From: Gossypium raimondii
Lineage: Eukaryota > Streptophyta > Magnoliopsida > Malvales > Malvaceae
Assembly (NCBI RefSeq): GCF_025698545.1
Contig: NC_068570.1
Location: forward strand, 50,921,924-50,985,923
Reading direction: 5' to 3'
DNA length: 64,000 nucleotides
Part shown: piece after piece, positions 34,224 to 48,984 of the stretch
How the letters are laid out: every line of letters begins with the position of its first letter
Position numbering within the stretch: position 1 is the stretch's first letter
Notes under the pieces: generated by a model
Databases searched by the model: none
What the model saw: only the letters and a program-made list of their open reading frames with translations
Told to the model about the DNA's origin: nothing
Program-made: the position numbers and the translations under genes

Positions 34224-35354
34224 ATGTCTTGCTCAAATCTGACAATGTGGGTGTCCTCAAAACCCTCTCTTTCTGACACTTCTTCACTCTCTTTCCGTTC
34301 TTTCATCAGCCCTTTTCAGCTCCCATCTCAGAGCTCAACCCCCGGTAACCCTTCCAGGTCCTCATCTGTAACCCCAGTTCACTGTGGTCTTCGTGAGCTT
34401 AGAGACCGTATTGATTCAGTAAAGAACACGCAGAAGATCACTGAAGCCATGAAACTTGTGGCTGCTGCTAAAGTTAGGAGAGCACAAGAAGCTGTTGTCA
34501 ATGGCAGACCTTTCTCTGAGTCCCTGGTTGAAGTTCTTTACAACATCAATGAACAGCTCCAGACTGAAGACATAGATGCTCCTCTCACAAACGTCAGGCC
34601 TGTCAAAAAAGTTGCTTTGGTTGTTGTTACTGGTGATCGTGGTCTCTGTGGAGGTTTTAACAATGCTATCATCAAGAAAGCTGAAGCTAGAATTGCAGAA
34701 TTGAAGCAGCTTGGACTTGATTATACAATAATCAGTGTGGGGAAAAAGGGTAATTCATATTTCATCCGCAGGCCTTACATCCCAGTGGACAGATTCCTAG
34801 ATGGTAGCTCACTCCCTACAGCTAAAGAAGCTCAGGCAATTGCTGATGATGTTTTTTCACTCTTTGTTAGTGAAGAAGTCGATAAAGTGGAGCTTTTGTA
34901 CACCAAATTCGTATCCTTGGTTAAGTCTGATCCTGTGATTCATACTTTGCTTCCACTGTCACCAAAGGGTGAAATCTGTGATGTAAATGGTGTTTGTGTT
35001 GATGCTGCTGAGGATGAGTTCTTCAGATTGACAACCAGGGAAGGGAAACTGACGGTGGAGAGAGAAGTTATGAGGACTCAGACAGCTGATTTCTCTCCCA
35101 TTTTGCAGTTTGAGCAGGACCCAGTTCAGATTCTTGATGCTTTGTTGCCTCTTTATCTCAACAGCCAGGTTCTGAGGGCTTTGCAGGAATCACTAGCCAG
35201 TGAGCTTGCAGCTAGGATGAGTGCCATGAGCAATGCTACTGATAATGCCCAGGAACTGAAAAAGACCTTGTCTATCGTCTACAACCGGCAGCGTCAAGCG
35301 AAAATCACCGGAGAGATATTGGAGATTGTTGCTGGTGCCAATGCTTTGGTCTAA
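34224..35354 (+). CDS. ATPC1: Chloroplast ATP synthase gamma subunit
   Basis: Intronless, 376 aa. The gamma subunit is the central rotor shaft of CF1, coupling proton flow in thylakoids to ATP synthesis. Residues 1-53 are a Ser/Thr/Pro-rich chloroplast transit peptide; the mature start GLRELRDRIDSVKNTQKITE is the conserved N-terminal helix, GDRGLCGGFNN lies at 137-147, and the C-terminal helix ends QRQAKITGEILEIVAGANAL. The plant-specific redox loop EICDVNGVCVDAAEDE carries Cys252 and Cys258 (precursor numbering), the disulfide pair reduced by thioredoxin in light. Both cysteines identify the photosynthetic ATPC1 type rather than a non-regulated isoform. Length and motifs are intact. Confidence 0.98.
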   Translation: MSCSNLTMWVSSKPSLSDTSSLSFRSFISPFQLPSQSSTPGNPSRSSSVTPVHCGLRELRDRIDSVKNTQKITEAMKLVAAAKVRRAQEAVVNGRPFSESLVEVLYNINEQLQTEDIDAPLTNVRPVKKVALVVVTGDRGLCGGFNNAIIKKAEARIAELKQLGLDYTIISVGKKGNSYFIRRPYIPVDRFLDGSSLPTAKEAQAIADDVFSLFVSEEVDKVELLYTKFVSLVKSDPVIHTLLPLSPKGEICDVNGVCVDAAEDEFFRLTTREGKLTVEREVMRTQTADFSPILQFEQDPVQILDALLPLYLNSQVLRALQESLASELAARMSAMSNATDNAQELKKTLSIVYNRQRQAKITGEILEIVAGANALV

Positions 35355-36679
35355 TGAACTTGAAACCTGTTTCACCATCAATTATGTTCCCTTGTAGGTA
35401 TTAAAAAGAATTATTAAATTATGAGTAGTTTCCCTATTCAATCCTATATACTTGTTTAAGAACAGCCATGCTGATATGTTTTTTTTTTTGCATTGTAATT
35501 CTCGAATGCTTATGAACTCTTTGCACAGTGGGAACCGCAATGTCTTTTGGAGTTGAAAAATAAGAGCATTTACCCATCTTTGTATGTTATTTGCCCCTTA
35601 CATGTATAATACTTGTCCGGTCACCGTCGAAGATCGAGTTTCGCATGCTCCAGTTGCCTTTGATATATTGCAAGCAAGAATAATTTTCTTTCTTGAATTT
35701 AAACCGTGAGAGATTCAATAGGCTTCATTCATTAGAGCTGCTCAAGAGGGGCCTTCTTTCATGCAGGTTCATTTGATTCCCTGCAGCTTTTGGTTACTTA
35801 ATCTTATCATCTGTTTCTTTGGACAATTAAAAGGGTTTAGATGAAACCAAGATATCAATTTGCTTCATTACATTTACACCATTGTTTATATTAGATTCTT
35901 GGCTTTATAAGTTAGTCTTTACGGAGTCTTTTAAGGCCGGATTCGTGAATTGGCGGCCGAGTACGGACCACATCCGAAGTTTCGGTTACAAAATATGGTG
36001 AATCTAAGTTAATTTACTGGCAATTTAGCTGCCTAATAAAATCGAAATGATATGCAGATTTATATATCAGACAAAAGGAACAAAATACCAAACACAGAAT
36101 CCTGCATAAAGCATATATGCCAACTAGTTGGAAAGCTAACCATATGAATGTGTTTGAGCATCACTCCTATTTAGATTAATTGTTACTAAGTGTGATTAGT
36201 GGTCAAGCCCAAGTTCATTCCTAGTCAAAGTTGATGTTGGATTTTTAAAGGTCCAAAAGATTCAAACTCCACCTGAGTTCAAGTCTTACGCGCAAAGAGG
36301 CCTTCACTACTCCCATATGAGTTTTGAAAATGATCATAAAAAAAAAAATTGGAGAACTTGAGTTTTTCGACTATGGACACCTACTGATACAGTAAATGAA
36401 GAAAGTGTAGGGGAGAACGATTTAAAGAGAGAAGGATTCAATGGGAGAAATGAAAATAAAAGGAAATTTTTTTATTTTTATTTTTTATAGACAAAACAGA
36501 GGCGGCTTTTGCTTCATAAACCTTTCCACACTTTTTGATTATTTTTTTAGATCTTCCACTTCTCCACTTCTTTTTATTGCAACATTAGTCCCTTTCATTT
36601 CACCTTCTTTTAAAATTTTGAAAATTTTCTTTTAAATTATTTCTTAATCTTGATCTTTTATATATATATATATATATAT
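35355..36679. other. ATPC1 3' flank, no gene seen
   Basis: 3' UTR then intergenic DNA. 36.18-36.33 kb has a tRNA-box-B-like GTTCAAGTC that I could not confirm as a SINE. A (TA)n run at 36659-36679 abuts the next LTR. Confidence 0.4.
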
Positions 36680-39251
<2,572 letters not shown>

Positions 39252-39458
39252 GCTGCCCCTCTTTGCTCGTTGTCGTGTAACAGGAACAGAGCAAAGACTT
39301 TAAAAATGCCCGATTTTGTCCGGTCGTGCTGGATCTTGGTACTCTTCTTCTTCTTCTTCTTTTTCAAAGTTTTAATTCGCTCCACTGCATCTTCAGAAGT
39401 ATAGGAGCTAGTGTTTCAATCTATTCCACTGCAACTGCAAGGAGATAAGACTTACAAT

Positions 39459-40350
39459 CTTCAATCTATTCCACTGTTGCCCGGGGAAGTAGAATTACTG
39501 GCTTCAATGTACTCCACTGTAACCACAGAGAGGTAAAATCCGCCATCTTCGATCTACTCTACTATTGCTTAGGGAGATAAAATCTGAAATCTTCAATCTA
39601 TTCCACTGTTGCCCAGGGAAGTAGAATTACTGGCTTCAATGTACTCCACTATAACCACAGGGAGCTAAAATCCACCATCTTCGATCTGCTCCACTACTGC
39701 TTAGGGAGTTGAGATCTGAAATCTTCAATCTATTCCATTTTTGTCCAGGGAAGTAGAATTACTGGCTTCAATGTACTCCACTATAACCACAGGGAGGTAA
39801 AATCCGCCATCTTCGATCTGCTCCACTATCGCTTAGGAGATAAGATCCGAAATCTTCAATCTATTCCATGTTGTCCAGGATGTAGAATTACGGCTTCAAT
39901 GTACTCCACTATAACCACGGGGAGGTAAAATCCGCCATCTTCGATCCGCTCCACTCTCGCTTAGGAGATAAGATCAAATCTTCAATCTATTCCATTGTTG
40001 TCCGTGGAAGTAGAATTACTGGCTTCAATTTACTCCACTGTAACCACAGGGAGGTAAAATCTGCCATCTTCGATCTGCTCTACTACTGCTTAGGGAGATA
40101 AGATCTGAAATCTTCAATCTATTCCATTGTTGTCTAGGGAAGTAGAATTACTGGCTTCAATGTACTCCACTATAACCACAGAGAGGTAAAATTCGCCATC
40201 TTCGATCTGCTCCACTATTGCTTAGGGAGATAAGATCTGAAATCTTCAATCTATTCCACTGTTGCCCAGGAAAGTAGAATTACTGGCTTCAATTTACTCC
40301 ACTGTAACCACAGGGAGGTAAAATCCGCCATATTCGATCTGCTTCGCTGT
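39459..40350 (+). repeat. ~132-bp tandem array inside family-4 element
   Basis: Seven units starting CTTCAATCTATTCC at 39459, 39591, 39723, 39854, 39980, 40112 and 40244. Each unit contains GAAGTAGAATTACTGGCTTC and GGTAAAATCCGCCATCTTCG. Frame-breaking length differences and stops argue against coding. Confidence 0.9.
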
Positions 40351-40942
40351 CAATGCAGGAAGGCAAGATCTGCTATTTCACTGATCTGTTCTCTGTGGAA
40401 CATGACCTGTATAATGAACCTAATTATGCCTAATGATTTAGGATGGCATGATAAAAATGCATCAAATGCTCCTAACTAGACATGTGTGAATGGTGTTTGC
40501 ATGAATGCAAAATTTTATTTTTTCGAGAATGATCCCGCTTAGGTCGTCATTACTCGAAGTTTATTAAGGCTTTGTGACTGATGTGCTACAACGCCTTCTT
40601 GCTTGACTGGCTTTTCTGAAGAAACATTTAGCCAGGTTGCCCCCCACTGTGAACTTCCAAGTTTAATCCATTGGGGCACAAAATTTGTACCATCATTCTC
40701 CCATTGCAGCCCGATGGTAGAAATGTATGGCTTTCCTCAATCCTCTCTTATCACTATTCAAGGATACAGGATCTAAATCTCTCTGGTCCCTTACACCATT
40801 CTCCGAGTGTCGTACCAAAGGCTCATGCATAGATGAAGACTTTCTTCTCCTAGGAAATCTCTTCCTATTGTCTGGTGATCATTGCTTGCTTGTTTATCTT
40901 GTCACTTTGCTCAATCAATGTTTTTGATAACAGAATCCAAAG

Positions 40943-43230
40943 AACAACATGTCATATCCAATATGTTAGGACACAACGTGTCGAATTCCCGAGAATAAGC
41001 TTTTTATTTATGTCTTCATTAAAAGGGATATTCTCGATTATTTAGATTCAACGAGGAGAATTGAAACCCAATACGTTAGGGCTCCATTCTTTCGAAGATT
41101 CCAATTACCGAACTTTGCGTTATCTTAAAAGTTTTTGAATAAAAATGATTTTGATATTTAAACGATACTAGACGTGACCTTTTAAACGAATAAAGTGTGA
41201 TATAGTGACAACGTATAATGCAAAAGGATAATTCGAAATTAAAAAAATACACTAATGAATAATGAATAAATAAATTTAAACAAGCATAGCAATAATTATC
41301 TCAACCACATATCATACAAATACCAACATTGGCAAGTAATAGAAAACTAATTGAAACCAAGCAAATTTACATAAACATAAATAGAACATACAAATTTAAA
41401 AGTAACTTAAGAAATAAATAGCGTGAAAGAATGAGAATAATCATTGATAAACCGTCATCGAAAATAAATCTAAAGCAAATAATACATATATATGAGAGTT
41501 TCAAAAAGAAATCCAAACATAGAGTTAAAAACATATGAAATATAACATACAAAATAGTATATACTTAACCTAAAAGAGTATTACATACTAAATAAAAAAT
41601 AATATAAAACCGACAACATCATGTGAGGTAAAAATAATTTTAATGAAAGTTATATATGTATAAAAATATATATAGTTTAAAATTAAATAATATATATTAC
41701 CTATGTACTTATATATATATATATAATAAAAGTGGTCTATAAATCATAATAAATAATAAAGTAACATATATATATATATAGGTAAATAGAGATATAATCA
41801 AATATAATAATAAGAACAATAATAAATAGTGATAAAAATAATAATAGCAATAATAATGAAAATAATTAAGTGGTTAAAAAATGCAAGAGGGACTAAACAA
41901 CAGTCAGAACAGAATTAAAGGGCCACGAATATAATTTTAAAAAACACGGAGGGTCTAAGCTACAATTTGCCAATTACAAGGGGGCCAGATTGGAAATTAT
42001 TCCATTCCCCAAAACGCAACGCATTGACGCAGACTAAAATGAGACAAATTCAAAATGCGGGGCAAAAATTAAAAAGTAAAAGAGAACCGATTTAAAGATC
42101 CTGCAAGAGCAGAAGGACCTTTTGCGCAATATGCCCAGTGGTCGCAAAACGCGCAGATCCTTCCCCGGGTCGGGTCACACACACAGGTTATATGACCAAT
42201 ACGGCGCCGTTTTAAGGCCACTGACGCATGCCTTAAACGGCATCGTTTTTCGCACCATAAATATAAACTTTAAAACCTTAAAATTAGCAGCCATCTATTG
42301 TCTTGAAAGAAAACCTAGAGCAAAGCTACACCCCCATGCGCCGCTTCAGCATCGGAGCCCCAAGTCGACTGGTTTCGATCGGAACCAACGAGGGATTCGA
42401 CAGCGGACTTATATGTACGAGCTCTGACTCCCTCTTCTTCCCCCCTTTTTTATATATATGCTTATATATATAGTTAATTGCAAAACAGAAAAAGAAAGAA
42501 AAGCAATCGAAAAAGAAAAAAAAACCCAATCGAGAAAAGGAAAAAAGAAAACCTTTCTTGTGTATTGATTTCGTTTTTTTTGATACAGTATGCTTCTGTG
42601 TGTTCTCTTTACAAGGCATATTTGGCTTTTATATAGCCAGAAAAATGAAAATTACAAAAGAAATTCGTATCTTTTTTGTTATTATCCTCTGGCCTTTTGT
42701 TTTTGGCTTTTCTTTGCTGTTGTTTGTGTGTTGCAGGTGTACGGCCATACGGAGGAGTCCAGCTAGAGTGTACGGAGGCGCGTGTGAGGAGTGGCTCGAA
42801 GGTGCGGTGGCGCACGCATGAGAGGGGAGCGTGTTGGCTGCGGCGCTGGTGCCAAGGCTGAATGCTAGGGTTTCTGCTTGTGGTTAAGGCTAGTGGGCTT
42901 AGGGTTAGGTGATTGGGCTGATTGGGATGGGGATATTGGGTATTAGGAAATTCGGGTTTGGGCTATTTTGTAGTTGGGTTTTAGGTTTAATTTTTTTGGT
43001 ATGTAATTATGTGGTGCATTGGGTAATTTGATTTAGGCTGGTGGGTTCGGTATTGTATTGGGTTTAGAATCGGGTTTGTGTTAGATTTGGGTATTGGGTT
43101 TAGAATCGGGTTTGTGTTAGATTTGGGCTTTGTAATACTAAACATTAAAAAACTGCTATTGGTTTTTTTATTTTATTTTTGGTTTATTTGTGTTTGTGCT
43201 TTTGGGCCAGGGCAAATTGGGCCTATTACA
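40943..43230 (+). repeat. Family-4 right LTR, 5'-truncated
   Basis: Begins at GTCATATCCAATATGTTAGG, equivalent to about 37.2 kb in the left LTR. Contains a TATA-like CATAAATATAAAC at about 42.26 kb after a GC-richer stretch and ends GGGCCTATTACA. Confidence 0.6.
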
Positions 43231-43519
43231 ACCCTAATACTTAGATGTTTAATGATAGTTTTATATTAAAGATGATTATGTTCTTAATCCTGCAAAATTT
43301 TCTTATTTATATTAATGGGTTATATAAAATTTCAAATTTATTTAATTATTCAATTATGTATTCGTTTGCTATAAATTTATAACTTAACATAATATATTTT
43401 AATTAAAATAGTAGGCTTTATTTTTATACGTTTAGTTAATGTAAATTTAAATAAATTAATAAAATTGTATATCTAAAATTTAATATTGATTTAATGTAGA
43501 TTAATATGATAGAATAGTA
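43231..43519. other. AT-rich spacer
   Basis: No gene or clear repeat between the family-4 element and the split dispersed repeat. Confidence 0.4.
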
Positions 43520-43728
43520 AAATCCTTTATACAAATATTAAAATCGTAAATCAAGATTTATCATGTCAAATCTTCAAGAATAAATCAAGAATAAAACTAA
43601 ATACGAAAGTGTATCTAGATCCATCGATTTCTTGAAATCTTTGAATCTTATAGTTTTGATATTTCAAATTAGTACACAAGTAATTTAGAGAAGGTGACTC
43701 TCTCTTTTCTGAAGATGGAATATAAAAA
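43520..43728 (-). repeat. Dispersed repeat, right-hand piece (split copy)
   Basis: In reverse complement this matches the second half of the repeat at 8373-8670 (GTGTACTAATTTGAAATATC; TTTATTCTTGAAGATTTGA). The first half is at 46715-46860; an LTR sits between. Confidence 0.6.
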
Positions 43729-46709
43729 TGTAACACCCTTCACCCGATCCGATAGCCGGACCTGAGCGATAAGATGCTACAGGAGATCGCAAAACATTTA
43801 CATACGATTCATAGTTCAAGATTTCAATTCAATATTAAATAATCACATATAAACAAGTGTATCATGTAATACAACCAAATTTAAGTTTAAATTGAGCTTA
43901 CAAAAGCTCTAAAATTACCCCGACATCAATCAAGGATCAATTTGAAACTATTGAAAAAAGGTGGGAAATTTTGAAAAACAAGGGTCACACGATCTTGTCC
44001 CCTGACCGTGTGAAAGGCTGAGGCTGTGTGAGGGTCGAACACATGGCTGTGTGGACGAATTGTGTAACAGGTTGAGGCTGTGTGGACAAACTGTGTAACT
44101 GGTTGAGGCCGTGTGGAGATGGAGTCACATGGCCATGTGAGCAAACTATGTAATTCACCATGGCCGTATGGGATAAAAGTGTAATTATTCAATAATTATC
44201 ACACGGCAGTGTTGCTAGTCGTGTAACTAATTGAGGTCGTGCCTCTGATTCGTGTGTGGCACAAGGCCGCGTGGCACAAAAAATGACCTTTAGGTCCTAA
44301 AAGAACCTTGAACATTTCTCATATGCAAAGTATGACCTAAAATACAATGAAACCTATTCAAACCTGCATATAATTCAATGGTATATCAATTAAAACCATA
44401 CAATATGCCATAATTGACATCTCAAAACAAACAACAAAACATTCATCAATTTAATCATTCAAGCATCTAAATTGACTTAAATACAACCTTATAAATATGT
44501 ACCAAATTTGCCAAACAATCAATCCAATATAAGCATAACATTTATCATTTCTCAACTACTTGTTTACCACACCTATTCTATATCATACTACCAACTTATC
44601 AACTTACCATTTAAACATTTAAGCATATATATACCTAAATCATTCAACAAGATACCATTGTCATCACACATATATATACACATATGCTTATGATTCTCAA
44701 AATGCAACAACATCCAAAATAGAACAGTGATAAGCATATGACTCCCTAGGTACATGCCATTAACAACTAAAACATCACCAACACTTTGAGTCTGGGATTG
44801 TCACTGGATGTTGATGCCGACGGTCGAACAATATAAAACCTGACCCATGCACAAAAATAAGACCGTACGCTGAGTATAACTCAGTGGTGTTTCTATAATC
44901 CGAATATTATAACATGACAAAAATCATTTGAATGCATAAATAAAGAACAAGTAATGATATGCAAGTATCATGTCAATTAACCATTTCTCATCTCATTATC
45001 AACAATATCACAATCTAATTTAATTCACAAGTATAAGCTCATAATTCTTTCATTTCATATCTATTTGCAATCTCAATTATCAAATACCATATTTCATTTC
45101 TAATTTTCATTCTCATGAATTCGAGGACTTGATCATCATCATTTCAATTCTAATTATTCATTTTTTACCATTTATCTTCCTATTAAGTTGACTCGGACTC
45201 GGACGGATACACAGATCCAACCAACACACCAGTTTGGCACCCAATGCCTCATCGGATAAATACGAAGTAAATAGTTTGCGCCCAACGCTCATCAATAAGT
45301 TTGACACCCAGTGTTTCATTGGTATAACCAAAGTAATTTGGCACCCAGTACCTCATCAACTAGTAGTTAAAGTAACCCTGAACTCTTCTTATCTTATGGC
45401 ATGCCAACTATATCCGACTCTGTGTGAACAGTTAATAGGGTACTCATTACTCATTTCTTTATCAATCAATATCTCAATTCACATGTATTTTAATCAAGAA
45501 TTCACTTATTTATACATATGGCAGTATAGTTCCTCTTAATATGTATTCAATTTCACATTTATATAAACATATACATTTTTCACTTATATTCAATTTAGTC
45601 CTCATTAACATTATTCAATTCAGAACAATCCAATACAACTCATTCATAAAAAAGTGTCTCACCTTATGGTCTTACCATGCACAAACAATCCATTATGAAA
45701 CAATGCAAAGTAGTTCAGATTATAGAAATACAAACCGTAAACTCTGAGTTATTCGTCGACGATTTTGTCTTTTACCTTTTTTTTTGAGGAGTCCGGGTCA
45801 ACATTTGCTACAGATTAACACAAGCATAATAATTCATCAATATGCAAACAAATTCACATTCAATTGCTAATTTAAACAACTTTTGCATTTTATTCAATTT
45901 GGACCCTAAAACCTGAACTAACATAACTTTCAATTCAAACCTTAAAATTTCAAGCCGAATTCACTAAAGTCCTTATTGGACCTCCTATTTCTCATTTCTA
46001 CTATAAATTTAGAAATTTGTGCATTTAGTCCCTATTGAACAAAATCATCAATTGACTTTACAATTTAGTCCTTTTTCAACTTTAAGGTTAAAATCTATCA
46101 AATTAGTACCTAAAACTTCAAATATCCAACAATGACAACATCCTAAATCTTTAACAGCTCCAAAAAATACTACATGGGTCAACTAGCTTAAACTCCCGAG
46201 ATTTCGAAAACCTAAAAATTACAAGAAAAGAACTAAATAACCAATTTAAGCTTCAAAGTTCAAAATCCCTCGCCGAAAGTTCTTCTCTTCTCTATATTTG
46301 ATTTTGATAAACGAAAAAGACAAGATTTTCTCTTTCAATCCACTAAGTTTATTTCTTATGCCATAATTTTATGTTAATGTTTTATAATGTAATTATTAAA
46401 TTACAAATTTAACCTTAAGTAAATTCAACATCAACTGCTACCGTCCACTTTCCTCACCTTAATGATATACCTTTTATACAAGACCCTCACTTTAAATTTT
46501 AATTGAAGTTCTTTAGTAATTTTATTTTTACCACATTTGAAATTTAGTCCTTACCTTAATTAATTAGTAAATTGACAAAAATTACCTGACTGAAAATCAA
46601 TTTACTTCTAATATAGTTCCATAAATATTTAAATATTTACGGGTCCAATTTACAGAAACGAGGTATCGAAACCACACTTTTCAACACCACTAACTTTTGA
46701 GTCGTTACA
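43729..46709 (+). mobile_element. Family-1-like LTR, copy C
   Basis: 2,981 bp from TGTAACACCCTTCACCCGAT to ACTTTTGAGTCGTTACA, flanked by AAAAA on both sides. Related in layout to copies A and B (GTGTG-rich cluster at 43.98-44.29 kb, TTTACAGAAACGAGGTATCG near the end) but a different subfamily. Contains a short array of GGCACCCAATGCCTCATC-type units at 45.23-45.36 kb. Non-coding. The insertion is confirmed independently because it splits a dispersed repeat. Confidence 0.8.
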
Positions 46710-46714
46710 AAAAA

Positions 46715-46860
46715 AGTTATGTATGTGTAATTTGAGAACCATAACCCTAATATATAACTTTTACACATTAACCTTAATTTATAGTCAGTCAATTAATTAA
46801 AAAATAATCAATTAATTACTAGAGTATCTACAAATATTTGACCATACTTTATTTAATACC
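46715..46860 (-). repeat. Dispersed repeat, left-hand piece (split copy)
   Basis: The reverse complement reads GGTCAAATATTTGTAGATAC, AAGGTTAATGTGTAAAAG, GTTATATATTAGGGTTATGG, matching 8373-8505. Confidence 0.65.
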
Positions 46861-46992
46861 TTAACCAAATAATTAAACTAATTATATATGTGGTAACCAT
46901 ATTTTTCAAACATAATTTTTGAATATTTATTAATTTAAGAGAATTTTAAAAATTTAAAGGGTACATAGATGGAAGGTAGATACATTTGGAGT

Positions 46993-48202
46993 TAGGGGTG
47001 AGCAAAACTCGATTCGACTCGAAAAAATCGAAAAAAATTTGAATTTCAAGTTAAACGAATCGAGTTATTTGAGTTAATCGAGTTATTCGAATCAACTCGA
47101 ATTTTTTTTTCGAATTTTGAGTTCGAATCGAGTTGAGTTTTCGAATTCGAATAACTCGAATAATTCTAATATCAAACTATAATATTTTACATTTTTACCC
47201 CAAACTCCCAAACCTTTTTACTTTTCCCTCAAAACTTTTACTCCTTCCCACTTCCCCCCCAAAACTTTTACTCCCCTCCCCTCCCCTCCCAACCCCCTAA
47301 TCTACCCAAAATCCATTTCCCACCAAAATTTTACTATTCCATTTATTTTTTCTCAAAATTTTACTCCAAAAAACCCTCATAACCTTTTATTTTCCCCCAA
47401 AATTTTTACTCCCTCCCACTTTTCCCCTAAAACTTTTATTCCCTTCCCATCCCACCTCCCACCTCTCATCTATCCCAAACCCTTCCCCCTCTAATTTTTT
47501 TTAATATTTTCCCTCCAAAATTTTACTCCTCCTATTTACTTTCCCTCAAACTTTTATTCCCCAAAACTTTTTATTTTTCCCCTAAACTTTTACTTCTCAC
47601 CCTTTACTCTCAAATAAAAATCAAAATTATCCAAAAATCACTAAACATAAATAGTAATAATTTTATTTATATCTACTATTTATAATTATTAAATTCAATT
47701 TCACATTTTATATTATTTATATTATTGAATTGTTTAGTCATATTGAATATTTATATTAAAATTGAATTATTAATTATGCCATAAAATGTTCGTGTTAAAA
47801 TTTTATATTGGTATCAATTTTACATTTTATTTTTAAAATAACTTTTATTAAAAATCATATTTTTACATTTAATATATTTTTAATTCTAAAATACATAGTA
47901 AAAAGAATCAAGATAATTGAAACAACTAAGCAAGCAAAGAAGCTAACCAAGATATAAAAAATTAATAAATAAATTATGAAGTGATGAAAGTTAATAAAAA
48001 ATTTGATTAAGGTGGACAAATTTTATTACGATGGGTGACAATGGTTACAAGGATCCAAAATTATTTTTTAAAATTTAACTCGAACAAATATATTCGATTT
48101 GATTCGAGAAAACTTTAATTAAAGTTAGAATGATAAAATGAGATTAGAAAACTCGATTAACTCGAAAATTTTCGATTCGATTCGATCGAATGCTCACCCC
48201 TA
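46993..48202. mobile_element. Non-autonomous hAT element (1.2 kb)
   Basis: Terminal repeats TAGGGGTGAGC and GCTCACCCCTA, with a perfect 8-bp target duplication TTTGGAGT (46985-46992, 48203-48210), the hAT hallmark. The subterminal regions are rich in CGAATCGAGTT-type inverted motifs; the interior (47.2-47.6 kb) is strongly pyrimidine-rich with CCAAAACTTTTACTCCC-like units. No transposase. Confidence 0.85.
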
Positions 48203-48885
48203 TTTGGAGTTTGGAATGTGTTATAAAAAGGCTTAAAGGAGATATGGATGTTGTCAACTACCCATATCAATTTGTCAAAAATGTGGACATTACGTAGAAG
48301 TAACTGATAAACATAAAAGTTCAGTTTCATTGATTAAATCTATGTAACCAACCCCATCAAAACTTTCTCTAAATTCAACCAAATGGACGATTCCATTGCC
48401 ATTTGGACAACAAGAAACATGGAAAAGCCTACACACTAAACAATAACTTTGACATTGTCTTTGTTTTTGTCCATACATAAACTACTCCATTCACAACCAT
48501 GTTATGGTGGAAATTTCCCTGCATGAAATTTGGCTTTGACTGAGCTTGATGGCAAGTTGGCAACTCAATAAAATAATAATATTTAATCCTCCTTGAAATT
48601 GTCCTCTTCGATGGTTCTTGTCTGGGTTCTTCAACCCACCTTGCATGCATTTCAAAAATGGTCAATAAGAAATTCAAAATCCTGCACTCAATACATACAT
48701 ACATATATATGGACAATCTTATCTGTAATCTTGTATGGTATGAAGCCCTCAACATTCAAAAACTAATCTAAAGGGAGAAAAGAGCAGTAGCATCATTAAA
48801 CATGGCAAAAAGAGGCTGTTTAAAAAGCAGTGGGGCTTACCTACCTTTGGAACTCTCATACTTTTACTAAGAGCAAAGGTGTATA
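48203..48885. other. Region 3' of MIR171
   Basis: Contains probable 3' parts of the minus-strand miR171 primary transcript. No protein-coding exon was supported. Confidence 0.35.
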
Positions 48886-48984
48886 ATTATTACGTGATAT
48901 TGGCACGGCTCAATCAAATAACATAACTCTTAACCTTTAGAGTGATGCTCTTAAATTGAACCGCACCAATATCTCGTTAACATT
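48886..48984 (-). ncRNA. MIR171: microRNA171 precursor (pre-miR171)
   Basis: The mature 3'-arm sequence at 48916-48896 reads TGATTGAGCCGTGCCAATAT plus C, the miR171b/c type; the following ACG also gives the Arabidopsis-like isomiR. The 5' arm at 48974-48954 (AGATATTGGTGCGGTTCAAT...) pairs with it as the star strand, with a loop of about 37 nt between and a short paired lower stem. In plants miR171 directs cleavage of HAM/SCL6-type GRAS transcription factor mRNAs and so acts on meristem maintenance and branching. Gene assignment rests on sequence identity recalled from known miR171 plus the visible hairpin. Confidence 0.93.

Noticed and set aside
36180-36330. Possible second SINE with GTTCAAGTC box-B-like motif
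   Set aside because: Box A has mismatches and there is no A tail or target duplication.
39459-40350. CRISPR-like regular array
   Set aside because: Units are contiguous ~132-bp tandem repeats without unique spacers, in a plant retroelement.
42122-42861. Several 60-100-aa frames in GC-richer LTR sequence
   Set aside because: They lie inside the family-4 right LTR, are in conflicting frames and have no domain signature.
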